The notes under the pieces: generated by a model
The model's input: the letters and a program-made list of their open reading frames with translations, nothing else
Database searches by the model: none
Told to the model about the DNA's origin: nothing
Origin: Bacteroidota bacterium
GTDB taxonomy: Bacteria > Bacteroidota > Ignavibacteria > Ignavibacteriales > Melioribacteraceae
Assembly: GCA_023397505.1 (NCBI GenBank)
Contig: JAEWUC010000007.1
Coordinates: forward strand, 124,001-188,000
DNA length: 64,000 bases
Direction: 5' to 3'
Shown: piece after piece, positions 1 through 7,593 of the stretch
How positions within the stretch are numbered: the first letter of the stretch is position 1
Layout of the letters: every line of letters starts with the position of its first letter
Program-made: the position numbers and the translations under genes

Positions 1-965
1 GAAAAGAAGTGCCGGCTTATGTATTCGATATAATCAAAGCAATGCCGATTGATTCTCACCCAATGACAATGTTCGCAACCGGAATTATGTCTATGCAAAA
101 AGAATCAGTGTTTGCTAAGGCGTATCACGAAGGATTGAAAAAAGGAGAGTATTGGGGTGCTTATTATGAAGACGCTATGAATCTTTTAGCAAAGCTTCCT
201 GAGATAGCTGCTTTCATTTATAGATTAAAATATCGCAACGGAGAGATTATAAAAAGTGAAAGTCAGCTTGATTTCGGCGGCAACTTCGCAAAGATGATGG
301 GCATCGATAAACCATATGATGATGTTGCTCGTTTGTATTTTATTCTTCACAGCGATCACGAAAGCGGAAATGTAAGCGCTCATACGGGACATCTTGTTTC
401 AAGCGCACTTTCGGATATGTATTATGCAATCAGCGCAATGCTAAATGGTTTAGCAGGACCCTTACACGGATTAGCAAACGAAGAAGTTTTAAGATGGCTG
501 CACGGTGTTATGAACTCTATGGGCGGCAAGGTTCCAACCGAAGAAGAAATGAAAAAATTTGTTTTAGATACTCTGCAATCCGGTAAAGTAATTCCTGGCT
601 TTGGACATGCGGTTTTAAGAAAAACTGATCCGCGCTACATGGCTCAAAGAGAATTTTGTTTGAAACATCTTCCCAACGATACTTTATTCAAATATGTTGA
701 TACTTTGTTCAAAGTTGTTCCGCCTATATTGTTGGAACAAGGAAAAGCAAAAAATCCATGGCCCAATGTTGATGCGCAATCAGGTGTTATTCAATGGTAT
801 TATGGTGTTAAAGAATATGAATTTTACACCGTACTATTCGGAATAGGACGAGCACTCGGTGTCTGTTCAAATATTATTTGGGCAAGGGCATTGGGTTACC
901 CGCTTGAAAGACCTAAATCTTTAACAACAGCAATGCTTGAAGAAGTTGCATTCGGTAAAAAATAA
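1..965 (+). CDS. gltA: Citrate synthase, 5'-truncated by window edge
   Basis: Condenses acetyl-CoA and oxaloacetate to citrate, entry to the TCA cycle. The reading frame is open from base 3, so the gene starts upstream of the window; about 320 C-terminal residues are present. The family signature is visible: LHGLANEE with its catalytic His, GFGHAVLRKTDPRY with the second His, and VDAQSG with the catalytic Asp. The run YTVLFGIGRALGV and the ending LERPKS resemble the mitochondrial (pig-like) type rather than the short bacterial hexameric type. A terminator hairpin follows at 988. The other TCA-like enzymes in the window lie about 26-31 kb away, so this is not one operon. Confidence 0.95.
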   Translation, partial: KEVPAYVFDIIKAMPIDSHPMTMFATGIMSMQKESVFAKAYHEGLKKGEYWGAYYEDAMNLLAKLPEIAAFIYRLKYRNGEIIKSESQLDFGGNFAKMMGIDKPYDDVARLYFILHSDHESGNVSAHTGHLVSSALSDMYYAISAMLNGLAGPLHGLANEEVLRWLHGVMNSMGGKVPTEEEMKKFVLDTLQSGKVIPGFGHAVLRKTDPRYMAQREFCLKHLPNDTLFKYVDTLFKVVPPILLEQGKAKNPWPNVDAQSGVIQWYYGVKEYEFYTVLFGIGRALGVCSNIIWARALGYPLERPKSLTTAMLEEVAFGKK

Positions 966-987
966 AAATAATAAATAGTTTTGCACA

Positions 988-1022
988 GAAGGCGGATCGG
1001 AAGACCCGCTTTCTTATTTTTA
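988..1022 (+). terminator. Intrinsic terminator after citrate synthase
   Basis: GAAGGCGG pairs with CCGCTTTC (8 bp with one G-T wobble) around a 10-nt loop, followed by a T-rich tail. It lies 23 bp after the citrate synthase stop and ends just before the truncated dnaE repeat. Confidence 0.7.
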
Positions 1023-1035
1023 ATGATAACCCCAT

Positions 1036-1087
1036 GAATAGTTCCATCGAGCAGTGAATAAAACGAGTGTGCGTGAAGTGTAAACAT
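1036..1087 (-). pseudogene. Truncated second start of DnaE N-terminal half
   Basis: On the minus strand the first 17 codons read MFTLHAHSFYSLLDGTI. This differs from the start of the 1321-2967 gene only at Asp for Glu at position 15. After that the frame runs into unrelated DNA of the citrate synthase terminator region. No PHP or palm sequence follows, so this is a remnant rather than a gene. Confidence 0.75.
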
Positions 1088-1170
1088 AATTATTGAGTTT
1101 GTTAACTCATGTTAATTTTTTTGCGGACAGTATTATTATTGATGAAAATTCACTAATTCTTTTTAAAATA
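1036..1170. repeat. Direct repeat, copy A (truncated dnaE start)
   Basis: About 135 bp matching 2916-3049 in the same orientation, at roughly four of five bases. Both copies carry the first codons of the polymerase N-terminal half on the minus strand plus about 80 bp of its upstream DNA. Copy A breaks off after about 17 codons, close to the citrate synthase terminator. The drift between copies shows that the duplication is not recent. Confidence 0.8.
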
Positions 1171-1320
1171 TTTTACGCCGTCTAAATTTTTGAAATCAGC
1201 ATCCTGCGTCCAAACAATCGAATCATTCAATGGTTTTATTGTTAAAGGAAATAAATCAAGTATGAAATATTTCAAAACCGTTTTGAGTGATAGTTTTGAG
1301 TCTTGTGTAATTAATAAGAA
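1153..1320 (-). pseudogene. Possible PIN-domain (VapC-like) toxin remnant
   Basis: The minus-strand frame directly after the dnaE-N stop stays open to a TAG at 1153-1155. It ends NDSIVWTQDADFKNLDGV followed by KYFKKN. The pattern of hydrophobic strand, T-x-D-x-DF and a Gly-containing tail resembles the C-terminus of PIN-domain toxins. Preceding residues (LDLFPLTIKPL) also resemble a PIN segment, but the Asp-rich catalytic core is missing, so at best it is a deleted remnant. The assignment rests on recalled family patterns from a short segment, and it could be chance. Confidence 0.3.
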
Positions 1321-2967
1321 TTATAATCCCGGTTGCAGAACACCATTATTTGTAATGCCAATGTTGCTTATTTTTTTCATTGTGTCTTTTAGAACACCTA
1401 ATGAACGTTGACTCAATAAATCGATTTTTATCAATCCCAAATCTTCTATTGGGTACATATCCGGTTGTGTAATTATCAAGCCGAGTCCTTTATTCTTAGC
1501 GTACTCGAGGGCAACATAATTTGTAATTGGCTTTTCCGTTATAATTATTCCTGAAGGGTGAATGCTTAGATGGCGGGGGTAACTTGAAAGTTTCGCCGCA
1601 ACTTTGATGATTGATTTCCACGGTTCGTTGTCGAAATCCAGTGATTTTGTCTCTGGAAATTTTTCGCGGATGTTTACGAGGTTTTTAGCGCTTGTCCACG
1701 GGATGAATTTGCTGTATTTGGAAATTTCACTTTCGGAAATTCCGAAAACTTTTGCAACTTCTCTAAATGCTGAGCGGGCGCGGAAAGTTACTGTTGTTGA
1801 GATCATGGCTACTTTATCGTATCCGTATTTGTCAAAAACATATTTTATTATTGTGTCGCGTTCCTTCCATGAAAAATCCAAATCGACATCCGGCGGTGAT
1901 AATCTGCCGCGATTTAAAAATCTTTCAAAGTAAAGATTCTGTTCTATCGGGTCGACTTCTGTAAATCCTAAACAATACGAAACCAGACTGTTAGCTGCCG
2001 AACCCCGCCCGATGTGCATCATTCCGCATTCTTTTGCTTTGTTAATAATATCCCACACAATTAAAAAATAATCCGCAAAACCCATCTCGCCGATAACCTC
2101 GAGTTCGTATTGCAAGCGCTTTATTGCTTGATCGGTCAAAGGGTAATAGCGCTTTTCCAATCCTTTAAAAGCAGTTTTCCACAAGAAAGAAAAAGCGGAT
2201 TCATGCGGCGGGAGGGGATAAACCGGAAATTTATTTTTGCCCAATTCGAGATCTACGTTGCAAGATTGCGCTATTTTTTGTGCGTTCCAAATCGCTTCAG
2301 GTAATACACGCCAATCCTTTTTCATCTCGTTGCCGGATTTTAAATGATATTCCGGATCAACAATTTCTTTGGCGGATAAATTATCAAGCGTTGTGTTTGT
2401 TCGTATTGCCGTTACAGCTTTATGTAAAAGATAGTCGTCGATATTTTCAAAATATGCCGGGTGTGAAGCTACTATCTGTAATTTATTGTTTCGCGCAAAC
2501 TCGTAAAGTTCGCGGGTATTTCTTTTATGATTTTCAGTTAATATTAATTCAATAAATAAATTCTGCCGCAATACCAAATCGATTTTTATTTGTTTCAGCA
2601 ACTCTATTGAAGAAGTAATAACGAATAAATTAAAAATAGGGTTCGCAAAAAGATCGATGATTTTAAAGTCATCTTTTAATTTCCGCATTGTAATGAATTT
2701 GCAAAGCTGCGCATAGCCGTCGTTGTTCTTAGCTATGAATATCGAAGCAAGTCCGGGGTGCTTCGGATCGTCAATCCGCACGCCGAGCAGTGGTTTTATA
2801 TTATGTTCTTGAGCAATCTTTGCGAATTGAATTAATCCGTACATCGCGTTTGTGTCCGTAAGGGCAACAAATTGGCTGTTGTTTTTTTTCGCAAAGATTA
2901 CCAATTCCTCAACGGGAATAGTTCCCTCGAGCAATGAATAAAATGAATGTGCGTGAAGTGTAAACAT
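1321..2967 (-). CDS. DNA polymerase III alpha (DnaE-type), N-terminal half: PHP + palm
   Basis: Encodes 548 residues that match only the first half of a short, error-prone type DnaE polymerase. The PHP domain covers roughly residues 1-200 (FTLHAHSFYSLLEG). It lacks a usual His in ALTDTNAMYG, so the PHP metal site is probably dead. The palm follows, with GRGSAANSLVSYCLG (about 320-334), PDVDLDF (359-365, catalytic Asp362 and Asp364 by analogy) and LIKIDLL with the third Asp at about 516. The protein stops 32 residues later, exactly at the palm-fingers linker. The fingers, HhH and OB parts are encoded on the opposite strand at 4355-6037. No frameshift is visible. dinB lies directly upstream on the same strand, so the two may be co-transcribed. 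A natural split enzyme and a recently broken gene both remain possible. Confidence 0.88.
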   Translation of the reverse strand: MFTLHAHSFYSLLEGTIPVEELVIFAKKNNSQFVALTDTNAMYGLIQFAKIAQEHNIKPLLGVRIDDPKHPGLASIFIAKNNDGYAQLCKFITMRKLKDDFKIIDLFANPIFNLFVITSSIELLKQIKIDLVLRQNLFIELILTENHKRNTRELYEFARNNKLQIVASHPAYFENIDDYLLHKAVTAIRTNTTLDNLSAKEIVDPEYHLKSGNEMKKDWRVLPEAIWNAQKIAQSCNVDLELGKNKFPVYPLPPHESAFSFLWKTAFKGLEKRYYPLTDQAIKRLQYELEVIGEMGFADYFLIVWDIINKAKECGMMHIGRGSAANSLVSYCLGFTEVDPIEQNLYFERFLNRGRLSPPDVDLDFSWKERDTIIKYVFDKYGYDKVAMISTTVTFRARSAFREVAKVFGISESEISKYSKFIPWTSAKNLVNIREKFPETKSLDFDNEPWKSIIKVAAKLSSYPRHLSIHPSGIIITEKPITNYVALEYAKNKGLGLIITQPDMYPIEDLGLIKIDLLSQRSLGVLKDTMKKISNIGITNNGVLQPGL

Positions 2968-3049
2968 ATTTATATAGTTTGTTGACTCGCGTCAATATTT
3001 TCCCAGACTGTATTATTAGTAATAAAATTCACTTATTCCTTTTAAAATA
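2916..3049. repeat. Direct repeat, copy B (at start of dnaE N-terminal half)
   Basis: The intact partner of the repeat at 1036-1170. It spans the first 17 codons of the 1321-2967 gene and about 80 bp upstream. Upstream of this copy a short minus-strand frame ends in GYFKRNK, resembling the ending KYFKKN upstream of copy A, so the repeat may begin inside the last codons of a lost upstream gene. Confidence 0.8.
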
Positions 3050-3141
3050 CCCAAGTTGTAAAATTATAATGATGCCGATTATGAGCTCCATAAAATTGAT
3101 GGGTATCGTAAAACAAGTATTTAACTTTTCTAACAATCATT

Positions 3142-4290
3142 TTATTGTTTTCCTTTCCCGATATGAATTGAGTCAAAACCGTATTTGTCGCGTATTTTCA
3201 TTACTGCGCGAAGCATTCTTTTTCTAATTATTTCCTCATCTTCAAAAAGTTCTTCCTGCTCAGAAAAATGATTCAATCTGGATAAATGAACTCCAATCAA
3301 TCTTATTCCAACGCGCCGTGTATATGCTTTTCTAAAAAGATCGACGGCATATTCGTAAACGGTTTTATCGTCGTCGGAGGGTTTAATTGTTTTTGCGCGC
3401 GTTAATGTTACAAAATCAGAGTAGCGCAGTTTTATCGAAACGGTTGATGCCTGCCAGTATTCGTTGCGTAAAAGTTGACACGCCTCGCCGACAAGTTCAA
3501 ATAGGATTGATTCTATTTTTGTTTTACCAACAACATCTGTATCGAAAGTTGTTTCTTTTGAAATTGATTTCCGTTCGTGCCCGGCGTACAAAATATCAGA
3601 GCCGTACCCGTTCGCTTTTTCCCAAAGATCGATTCCGAATTTGCCGAAAAGGGAAGCGAGGTAATCCTGCGAAGCCGATGCGATATCTCCCACTTTCGAA
3701 AATCCGCGCAAGCGTAAAAGAGGTCCTGTTACTTTTCCGATGCCGGGAATTTTTTCAATCGGCAATGGATTTAAGAATTCTTTTTCCGTGCCGTGAGGAA
3801 CGAATGTTATTCCCATAGGTTTTTTAAAATCCGAACAAATTTTCGCAATAGTTCTGTTGCTTGCTATTCCTATTGAACACGGCAGGTGAAATTTTTCCCA
3901 AATTTCTTTTTGAATTTTTTCGGCGAATAATTGTGGCGGTCCGTACATTTTTTCGCAGCCTGTAAAATCCAAATAAAATTCATCGATGGATGTTTGCTGC
4001 ATCTGCGGGAAATATTTTTCCAATAATTTTTTAACGGCACGCGAGTATCTTCCGTATTCCTTGCCGTGCCCGTGAATGTAGATTCCATGCGGGCAGAGGC
4101 GATAGGCAGTTCGTATGGGCATGGCAGAATGCAAACCGAATGCGCGTGCTTCGTAGCTGCATGCGGCTACAACTCCTCGCCCGTGCGGGTCGCCGCCCAC
4201 AATTACAGGTTTGTTCTCCAGCGACGGATCTAAAATCCGTTCAACCGAAACGAAGAAGGCGTCCATATCCAAATGAAATATTGTTTTCAT
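3142..4290 (-). CDS. dinB: DNA polymerase IV (Y-family translesion polymerase)
   Basis: Low-fidelity lesion-bypass polymerase, 382 residues, a normal family length. The start at 4290 gives MKTIFHLDMDAFFVSVE, the canonical N-terminus with catalytic Asp. SIDEFYLD holds the other catalytic acidic residues. A helix-hairpin-helix (PGIGKVTGPLLRLRGF) and the little-finger domain follow. QEELF near the C-terminus fits a sliding-clamp binding motif. Longer in-frame starts up to 4380 would run through the palindrome at 4328-4351 and add an atypical extension, so they are not used. The gene lies between the two halves of the split DnaE and diverges from the C-terminal half across the palindrome. This context suggests a DNA-damage mutagenesis cassette, which is inference. 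Confidence 0.93.
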   Translation of the reverse strand: MKTIFHLDMDAFFVSVERILDPSLENKPVIVGGDPHGRGVVAACSYEARAFGLHSAMPIRTAYRLCPHGIYIHGHGKEYGRYSRAVKKLLEKYFPQMQQTSIDEFYLDFTGCEKMYGPPQLFAEKIQKEIWEKFHLPCSIGIASNRTIAKICSDFKKPMGITFVPHGTEKEFLNPLPIEKIPGIGKVTGPLLRLRGFSKVGDIASASQDYLASLFGKFGIDLWEKANGYGSDILYAGHERKSISKETTFDTDVVGKTKIESILFELVGEACQLLRNEYWQASTVSIKLRYSDFVTLTRAKTIKPSDDDKTVYEYAVDLFRKAYTRRVGIRLIGVHLSRLNHFSEQEELFEDEEIIRKRMLRAVMKIRDKYGFDSIHIGKGKQ

Positions 4291-4327
4291 AAAAAAATGT
4301 TTTGCATTTCTCGCCCGAAATATATAA

Positions 4328-4351
4328 AATAGTGTACAAATGTACACTATT
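4328..4351. promoter_or_regulatory. Perfect palindrome, candidate operator of dinB / DnaE C-half
   Basis: AATAGTGTACA, then AA, then TGTACACTATT: 11-bp perfectly inverted arms with a 2-nt centre. It lies 37 bp upstream of the dinB start and 3 bp upstream of the chosen start of the DnaE C-terminal half. It is therefore placed to control both divergent genes. Its symmetry and position are those of a dimeric repressor site such as LexA or an S24-peptidase repressor. It does not match the E. coli or Gram-positive LexA boxes, so the regulator is unassigned. Confidence 0.6.
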
Positions 4352-4354
4352 AAT

Positions 4355-6037
4355 ATGCGCGAATTTAATCTAAATAACAAGATTTCTATAATAGATCTAG
4401 CAGCTTACAAACAGCAAAATAAAAATAACTATCCGAGAATCTTCGATTCGGTTCCTAAGATTATAAATGTAAGCGGGTTCAATATTTTTGAATATCAAAA
4501 AATTTTTGACGACGAACCCACAAAAAAACTTATCCGGGAAGGGAATACAATCGGTTGTTTCTACATAGAAAGCCCGGGAATGCGCTCGTTGCTGAAACGT
4601 ACGGACTGCGATACTTTTGAGATGCTCACCGCGGTTTCATCGGTAATACGTCCAGGTGTTGCCGAAAGCGGTATGATGAAGGAATTTATTGAACGCCACA
4701 AAGACCCGAAGCGCAGAAAATATCTTGTGCCCGAAATGGAAAAATACCTCGGCGAAACTTACGGCGTTATGATTTACCAGGAAGATGTTATTAAGGTTGC
4801 GCATCACGTTGTTGGTTTAACATTGGAAGAAGCCGATCTTTTAAGAAGAGCGATGAGCGGCAAAATGCGTTCACACAAAGCTATGCGGTTAATTGTCGAT
4901 AAATTTTTTTCATGCTGCCGCGATAAAGGATACTCCGAAGAAATTTCTCAAAAACTCTGGAAGCAGATAGAATCGTTTGCCGGGTACGCGTTTTGCAAAG
5001 CTCACAGCGCATCGTTTGCGCTGCTCTCGTTTCAGGTAGCGTATTTGAAAACACATCATCCCGCGGAATTTATGGCCTCTGTTTTAAGCAACGGCGGCGG
5101 GTATTATTCTGCCGCGGTTTATATTACTGAATGCACACGGCTTAATCTAAAAGTTTTGCTGCCGTGTGTTAATAAAAGCATTTACGAGTATGAAGGAAAC
5201 ATTAACGAGGTACGCATTGGCCTGATGGCAATTAAAAATTTAGACCGCTGTGCAATCGATAAAATAATTGAAGAAAGAAAAACCGGCGGTGAATATAAAT
5301 CTTTCACGGATTTTTTAACACGCACACAACTCGGCTACGAGCAGATTGATAAACTTGTAAAATGCGGAGCGGCGGATTGTTTCGGCAAAACACGTCCCAC
5401 GTTGCTGCGGTTTCTCGATATTTATTACGGCAACAAAAAATTATTACAAAGCGGCACGGGCGATTTGTTTATAAAAGATGTTTCGAAAATTGAAGATGAA
5501 GTTTCAACCGATAGACAATTTAGCTCCGAGGAAATTTGTATTAATGAATATGAGGCTTTCGGCTACATGGTTACAAAACATCCGCTCCAGTTTTTCGAGG
5601 AGGAAATTAAGCCTCTGAAGGTTACTAATGCATACGAAATGAAGAAACATGACGGCCGTAAAATTAAAATGATCGGCTGGTACATGGCTTCGAAAAGAAT
5701 TATGACGAGCAAGGGCGAGGTAATGAAATTCCTTTCGCTAGAGGATTTAACAGGAACTTTCGAAGCCGTGATTTTTCCGCAAGCGTATCAAAAATATGCC
5801 GAACTCACAATGTCCATGGGGCCGTATTTTATAGAAGGAAAGGTTGACGCCAAAAGCGGCTACAATATTATAGTTGATAAACTTGAAGTTCTTGCCGCAT
5901 CACAGGCTAAATCGATAACACAAAAAGACAGAACCGGCAAAAACTTCTTCGGCGACACGGAAAAGCAGGCAGAGCCTGAGGAAATTTATGTAATCAATTC
6001 CCTCGACAGGGAAAAATTAATTCATGCATATCTTTGA
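4355..6037 (+). CDS. DNA polymerase III alpha (DnaE-type), C-terminal half: fingers, HhH, OB
   Basis: 560 residues covering everything missing from the 1321-2967 protein. Homology starts near residue 40 (FNIFEYQKIFDDEP). It continues with TIGCFYIESPGMRSLL, VIRPGVAESGMM, YQEDVIKVAHH, LLRRAMSGKMRS and FAGYAFCKAHSASFALLSFQ (fingers). A helix-hairpin-helix region (GLMAIKNL) and a C-terminal OB fold (GWYMASKRIMTSKGEVMKF) follow. It has no palm and no catalytic Asp triad, so it cannot polymerise alone. The first 40 residues or so are not recognisable DnaE sequence. ATG at 4355 is chosen because the ATG at 4340 lies inside the palindrome. The 3' end overlaps the convergent DUF72 gene by 21 bp. Confidence 0.88.
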   Translation: MREFNLNNKISIIDLAAYKQQNKNNYPRIFDSVPKIINVSGFNIFEYQKIFDDEPTKKLIREGNTIGCFYIESPGMRSLLKRTDCDTFEMLTAVSSVIRPGVAESGMMKEFIERHKDPKRRKYLVPEMEKYLGETYGVMIYQEDVIKVAHHVVGLTLEEADLLRRAMSGKMRSHKAMRLIVDKFFSCCRDKGYSEEISQKLWKQIESFAGYAFCKAHSASFALLSFQVAYLKTHHPAEFMASVLSNGGGYYSAAVYITECTRLNLKVLLPCVNKSIYEYEGNINEVRIGLMAIKNLDRCAIDKIIEERKTGGEYKSFTDFLTRTQLGYEQIDKLVKCGAADCFGKTRPTLLRFLDIYYGNKKLLQSGTGDLFIKDVSKIEDEVSTDRQFSSEEICINEYEAFGYMVTKHPLQFFEEEIKPLKVTNAYEMKKHDGRKIKMIGWYMASKRIMTSKGEVMKFLSLEDLTGTFEAVIFPQAYQKYAELTMSMGPYFIEGKVDAKSGYNIIVDKLEVLAASQAKSITQKDRTGKNFFGDTEKQAEPEEIYVINSLDREKLIHAYL

Positions 6038-6901
6038 TAAACGCGGGTAACTTTTCAGAGTTGTATCCGGGATATTGATCTTTATCCTGTCGCTCAGCAT
6101 ATGGAGCAATTCCAGCGCGTTTGCAACGGCATTGCCGTGCGGGTGATTGTTAAGTATTACATAAATTTTTTTTACAGTATCTAAAACTTCTTTAACTTTT
6201 TGTTCAATCTCCGTCAACTCGCCGGGAGTATAAAGATAATTGTAGCGCTCGCTCTGTTGCGCATATGTTTGGTTTTTGCCAAAATTGCCGATTGATTTTT
6301 GCCAAGCTTTTTTGTTGCGCCCGTGAAAACGAAGATACAAATTATCGCCCGCTACAACAGGTTTGAATTCAAAAGCTTCACCGATTATAGGTTGATCGAT
6401 TGTGCATAGAGATGCTTTGTTTAGACTTACAAAATTGAAAAATCTTTCTATGAACCAGGACTTGTGCCTTACTTCAACAAATTTTTCGTATTCGGAAAAA
6501 ATGTCGATTAAATCTTTTACGTGGTTCGCATTCGCTTTGTTGAGTTCGAAAGAATACGGGAATTGAATCAACAACCCGCCAAAACGATTTGCTTTGTTTA
6601 GAATATCTAAATTGAATTTAACCGCTTTGATTTGCTGATCGCTAAAAATTTTTTTGTGAGTAAAATCTTGGTGAAGCTTGAGTGTGAAAAGAAAATCATC
6701 TTTTTCTTCTACTTTTTTTATCCAACCTTCAACAATCTTGGGCGAAAGATAAGTGTAATAACTCGCGTTAACTTCAACTGTATTAAAAAATTGAGAATAA
6801 AATTCCAGCCAATCGAAATTTTTATTTTGCTTCTGCGGATAAAAACTACCAATCCAATCTTCGTATGACCATCCAGCGGTGCCGACGTATAAGTTTTTCA
6901 T
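6017..6901 (-). CDS. DUF72 family protein (YecE-like)
   Basis: 294 residues with the DUF72 TIM-barrel pattern: NLYVGTAGWSYEDW at the N-terminus, FNTVEVNASYY, RHKSWF, and a late LYLRFHGRN. The family is widespread and its biochemical function is not established. Convergent with the DnaE C-terminal half, overlapping it by 21 bp. On its other side a small Cys-rich protein gene diverges after 67 bp. Confidence 0.9.
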   Translation of the reverse strand: MKNLYVGTAGWSYEDWIGSFYPQKQNKNFDWLEFYSQFFNTVEVNASYYTYLSPKIVEGWIKKVEEKDDFLFTLKLHQDFTHKKIFSDQQIKAVKFNLDILNKANRFGGLLIQFPYSFELNKANANHVKDLIDIFSEYEKFVEVRHKSWFIERFFNFVSLNKASLCTIDQPIIGEAFEFKPVVAGDNLYLRFHGRNKKAWQKSIGNFGKNQTYAQQSERYNYLYTPGELTEIEQKVKEVLDTVKKIYVILNNHPHGNAVANALELLHMLSDRIKINIPDTTLKSYPRLSKICMN

Positions 6902-6968
6902 TTTGCCAAGAAAGATGAAATGTTAATTGTTATATTAAAAACACGGATGATAAAAAGAAAGGTTAGCG

Positions 6969-7145
6969 GTGCCGGTTGAATGCAGAAAATGTCAGCATTT
7001 TAAAATTACCTGGGAAAAGGAAAAGCCGTATGCATGCAAAGCGTTTGGTTTCAAAACTAAAAGAATTCCTTCGGTAGAAGTATTGCTTTCATCCGGAAAA
7101 GAATGTCTAAAGTTTGAACAGAAAAAAAATCTTTCAAATAAATAA
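6969..7145 (+). CDS. Small Cys-rich conserved protein (58 aa)
   Basis: GTG start at 6969, set by an in-frame stop at 6951 and an AGAAAGG ribosome-binding sequence about 6 nt upstream. The protein begins VPVECRKCQHFKITWE and continues PYACKAFGFKTKRIPS. It ends with SSGKECLKFEQKK. Four Cys (CxxC plus two later Cys) and a His suggest a small metal-binding fold. I recognise this as a recurring short conserved bacterial protein, often loosely labelled as glycosylase-like, without a proven function. It is divergent from DUF72, with 67 bp between the start codons. Downstream DNA (7146-7500) holds no convincing gene. Confidence 0.75.
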   Translation: MPVECRKCQHFKITWEKEKPYACKAFGFKTKRIPSVEVLLSSGKECLKFEQKKNLSNK

Positions 7146-7357
7146 TAAAATACCAGCAGATATTATGAATTTCGTGATGAGCAATTATTTACTGCATTCT
7201 GTTGATTTCCACTAATACAATGTAAGTTTAGAAAGTCTGATTCGGCATGAGTTTTAATAATTAATCGACTGATTCTGAGTAATAGAAAATAATTTCATTG
7301 AACTGGGGAAAAAAGGATAGGTTACATTTGCTACTTATATTATCGTTAGGGTATTAA

Positions 7358-7471
7358 CTTACTTTTCCACAAAATATTGTAATCAACGAGGTTGTAAGTT
7401 CCAACAAAGATTATTACAACATTATTGCTGGTGATATTAAGGAAACCAAAAAGCTGGTTTTATTGAAATAG
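7358..7471 (+). pseudogene. Possible remnant of a T9SS C-terminal sorting domain
   Basis: An otherwise gene-free stretch (7146-7563) contains a 37-codon frame ending YYNIIAGDIKETKKLVLLK and a stop. This resembles the last strand of type A T9SS sorting domains, which end in a Lys-Leu/Ile/Val run. There is no start codon or secreted-protein body upstream: an in-frame stop lies at 7355. A terminator follows 33 bp later, as if the gene were once transcribed rightwards. Weak, short evidence. Confidence 0.25.
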
Positions 7472-7503
7472 ATTTAACTGCATTGTAATAATTAATTGAA
7501 ATT

Positions 7504-7534
7504 AATGCCCGGTTAAAAGCCGGGCATTTTTTTT
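7504..7534 (+). terminator. Intrinsic terminator
   Basis: AATGCCCGG pairs with CCGGGCATT around a 7-nt loop and is followed by a long T run. It points rightwards and has no intact gene directly upstream. It may once have served the remnant at 7358-7471. Confidence 0.75.
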
Positions 7535-7564
7535 GTCTCTGCTATTTATAGGATAATAAAAACA

Positions 7565-7592
7565 AAAAGCCCAAGTTTACACCTGAGCTTTT
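7565..7592 (-). terminator. Intrinsic terminator after tRNA-Ser
   Basis: On the minus strand AAAAGCTCAGGT pairs with ACTTGGGCTTTT (two G-T wobbles) around a 4-nt loop, then a T-rich tail. It starts 2 bp after the tRNA-Ser 3' end. Confidence 0.7.
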
Positions 7593-7593
7593 G

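Noticed and set aside
896..1087. 63-codon minus-strand ORF as a gene
   Set aside because: Only its first 17 codons match dnaE; the rest reads antisense through the citrate synthase terminator and coding end.
2979..3227. 82-codon plus-strand ORF between dnaE-N and dinB
   Set aside because: It overlaps the dinB 3' end antisense and has no ribosome site or recognisable motif.
4328..4351. Calling the palindrome a LexA box outright
   Set aside because: It matches neither the CTGT-N8-ACAG nor the GAAC-N4-GTTC type, and no lexA gene is in the window.
4340..4354. ATG at 4340 as start of the DnaE C-half
   Set aside because: It lies inside the palindromic operator; the ATG at 4355 is free of it and just before the polar start of the protein.
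2800..4500. Split intein joining the two DnaE halves, as in cyanobacteria
   Set aside because: The N-half ends about 30 residues after the palm Asp with no ~100-residue intein segment starting with Cys. The C-half extension does not end in the His-Asn expected before the extein.
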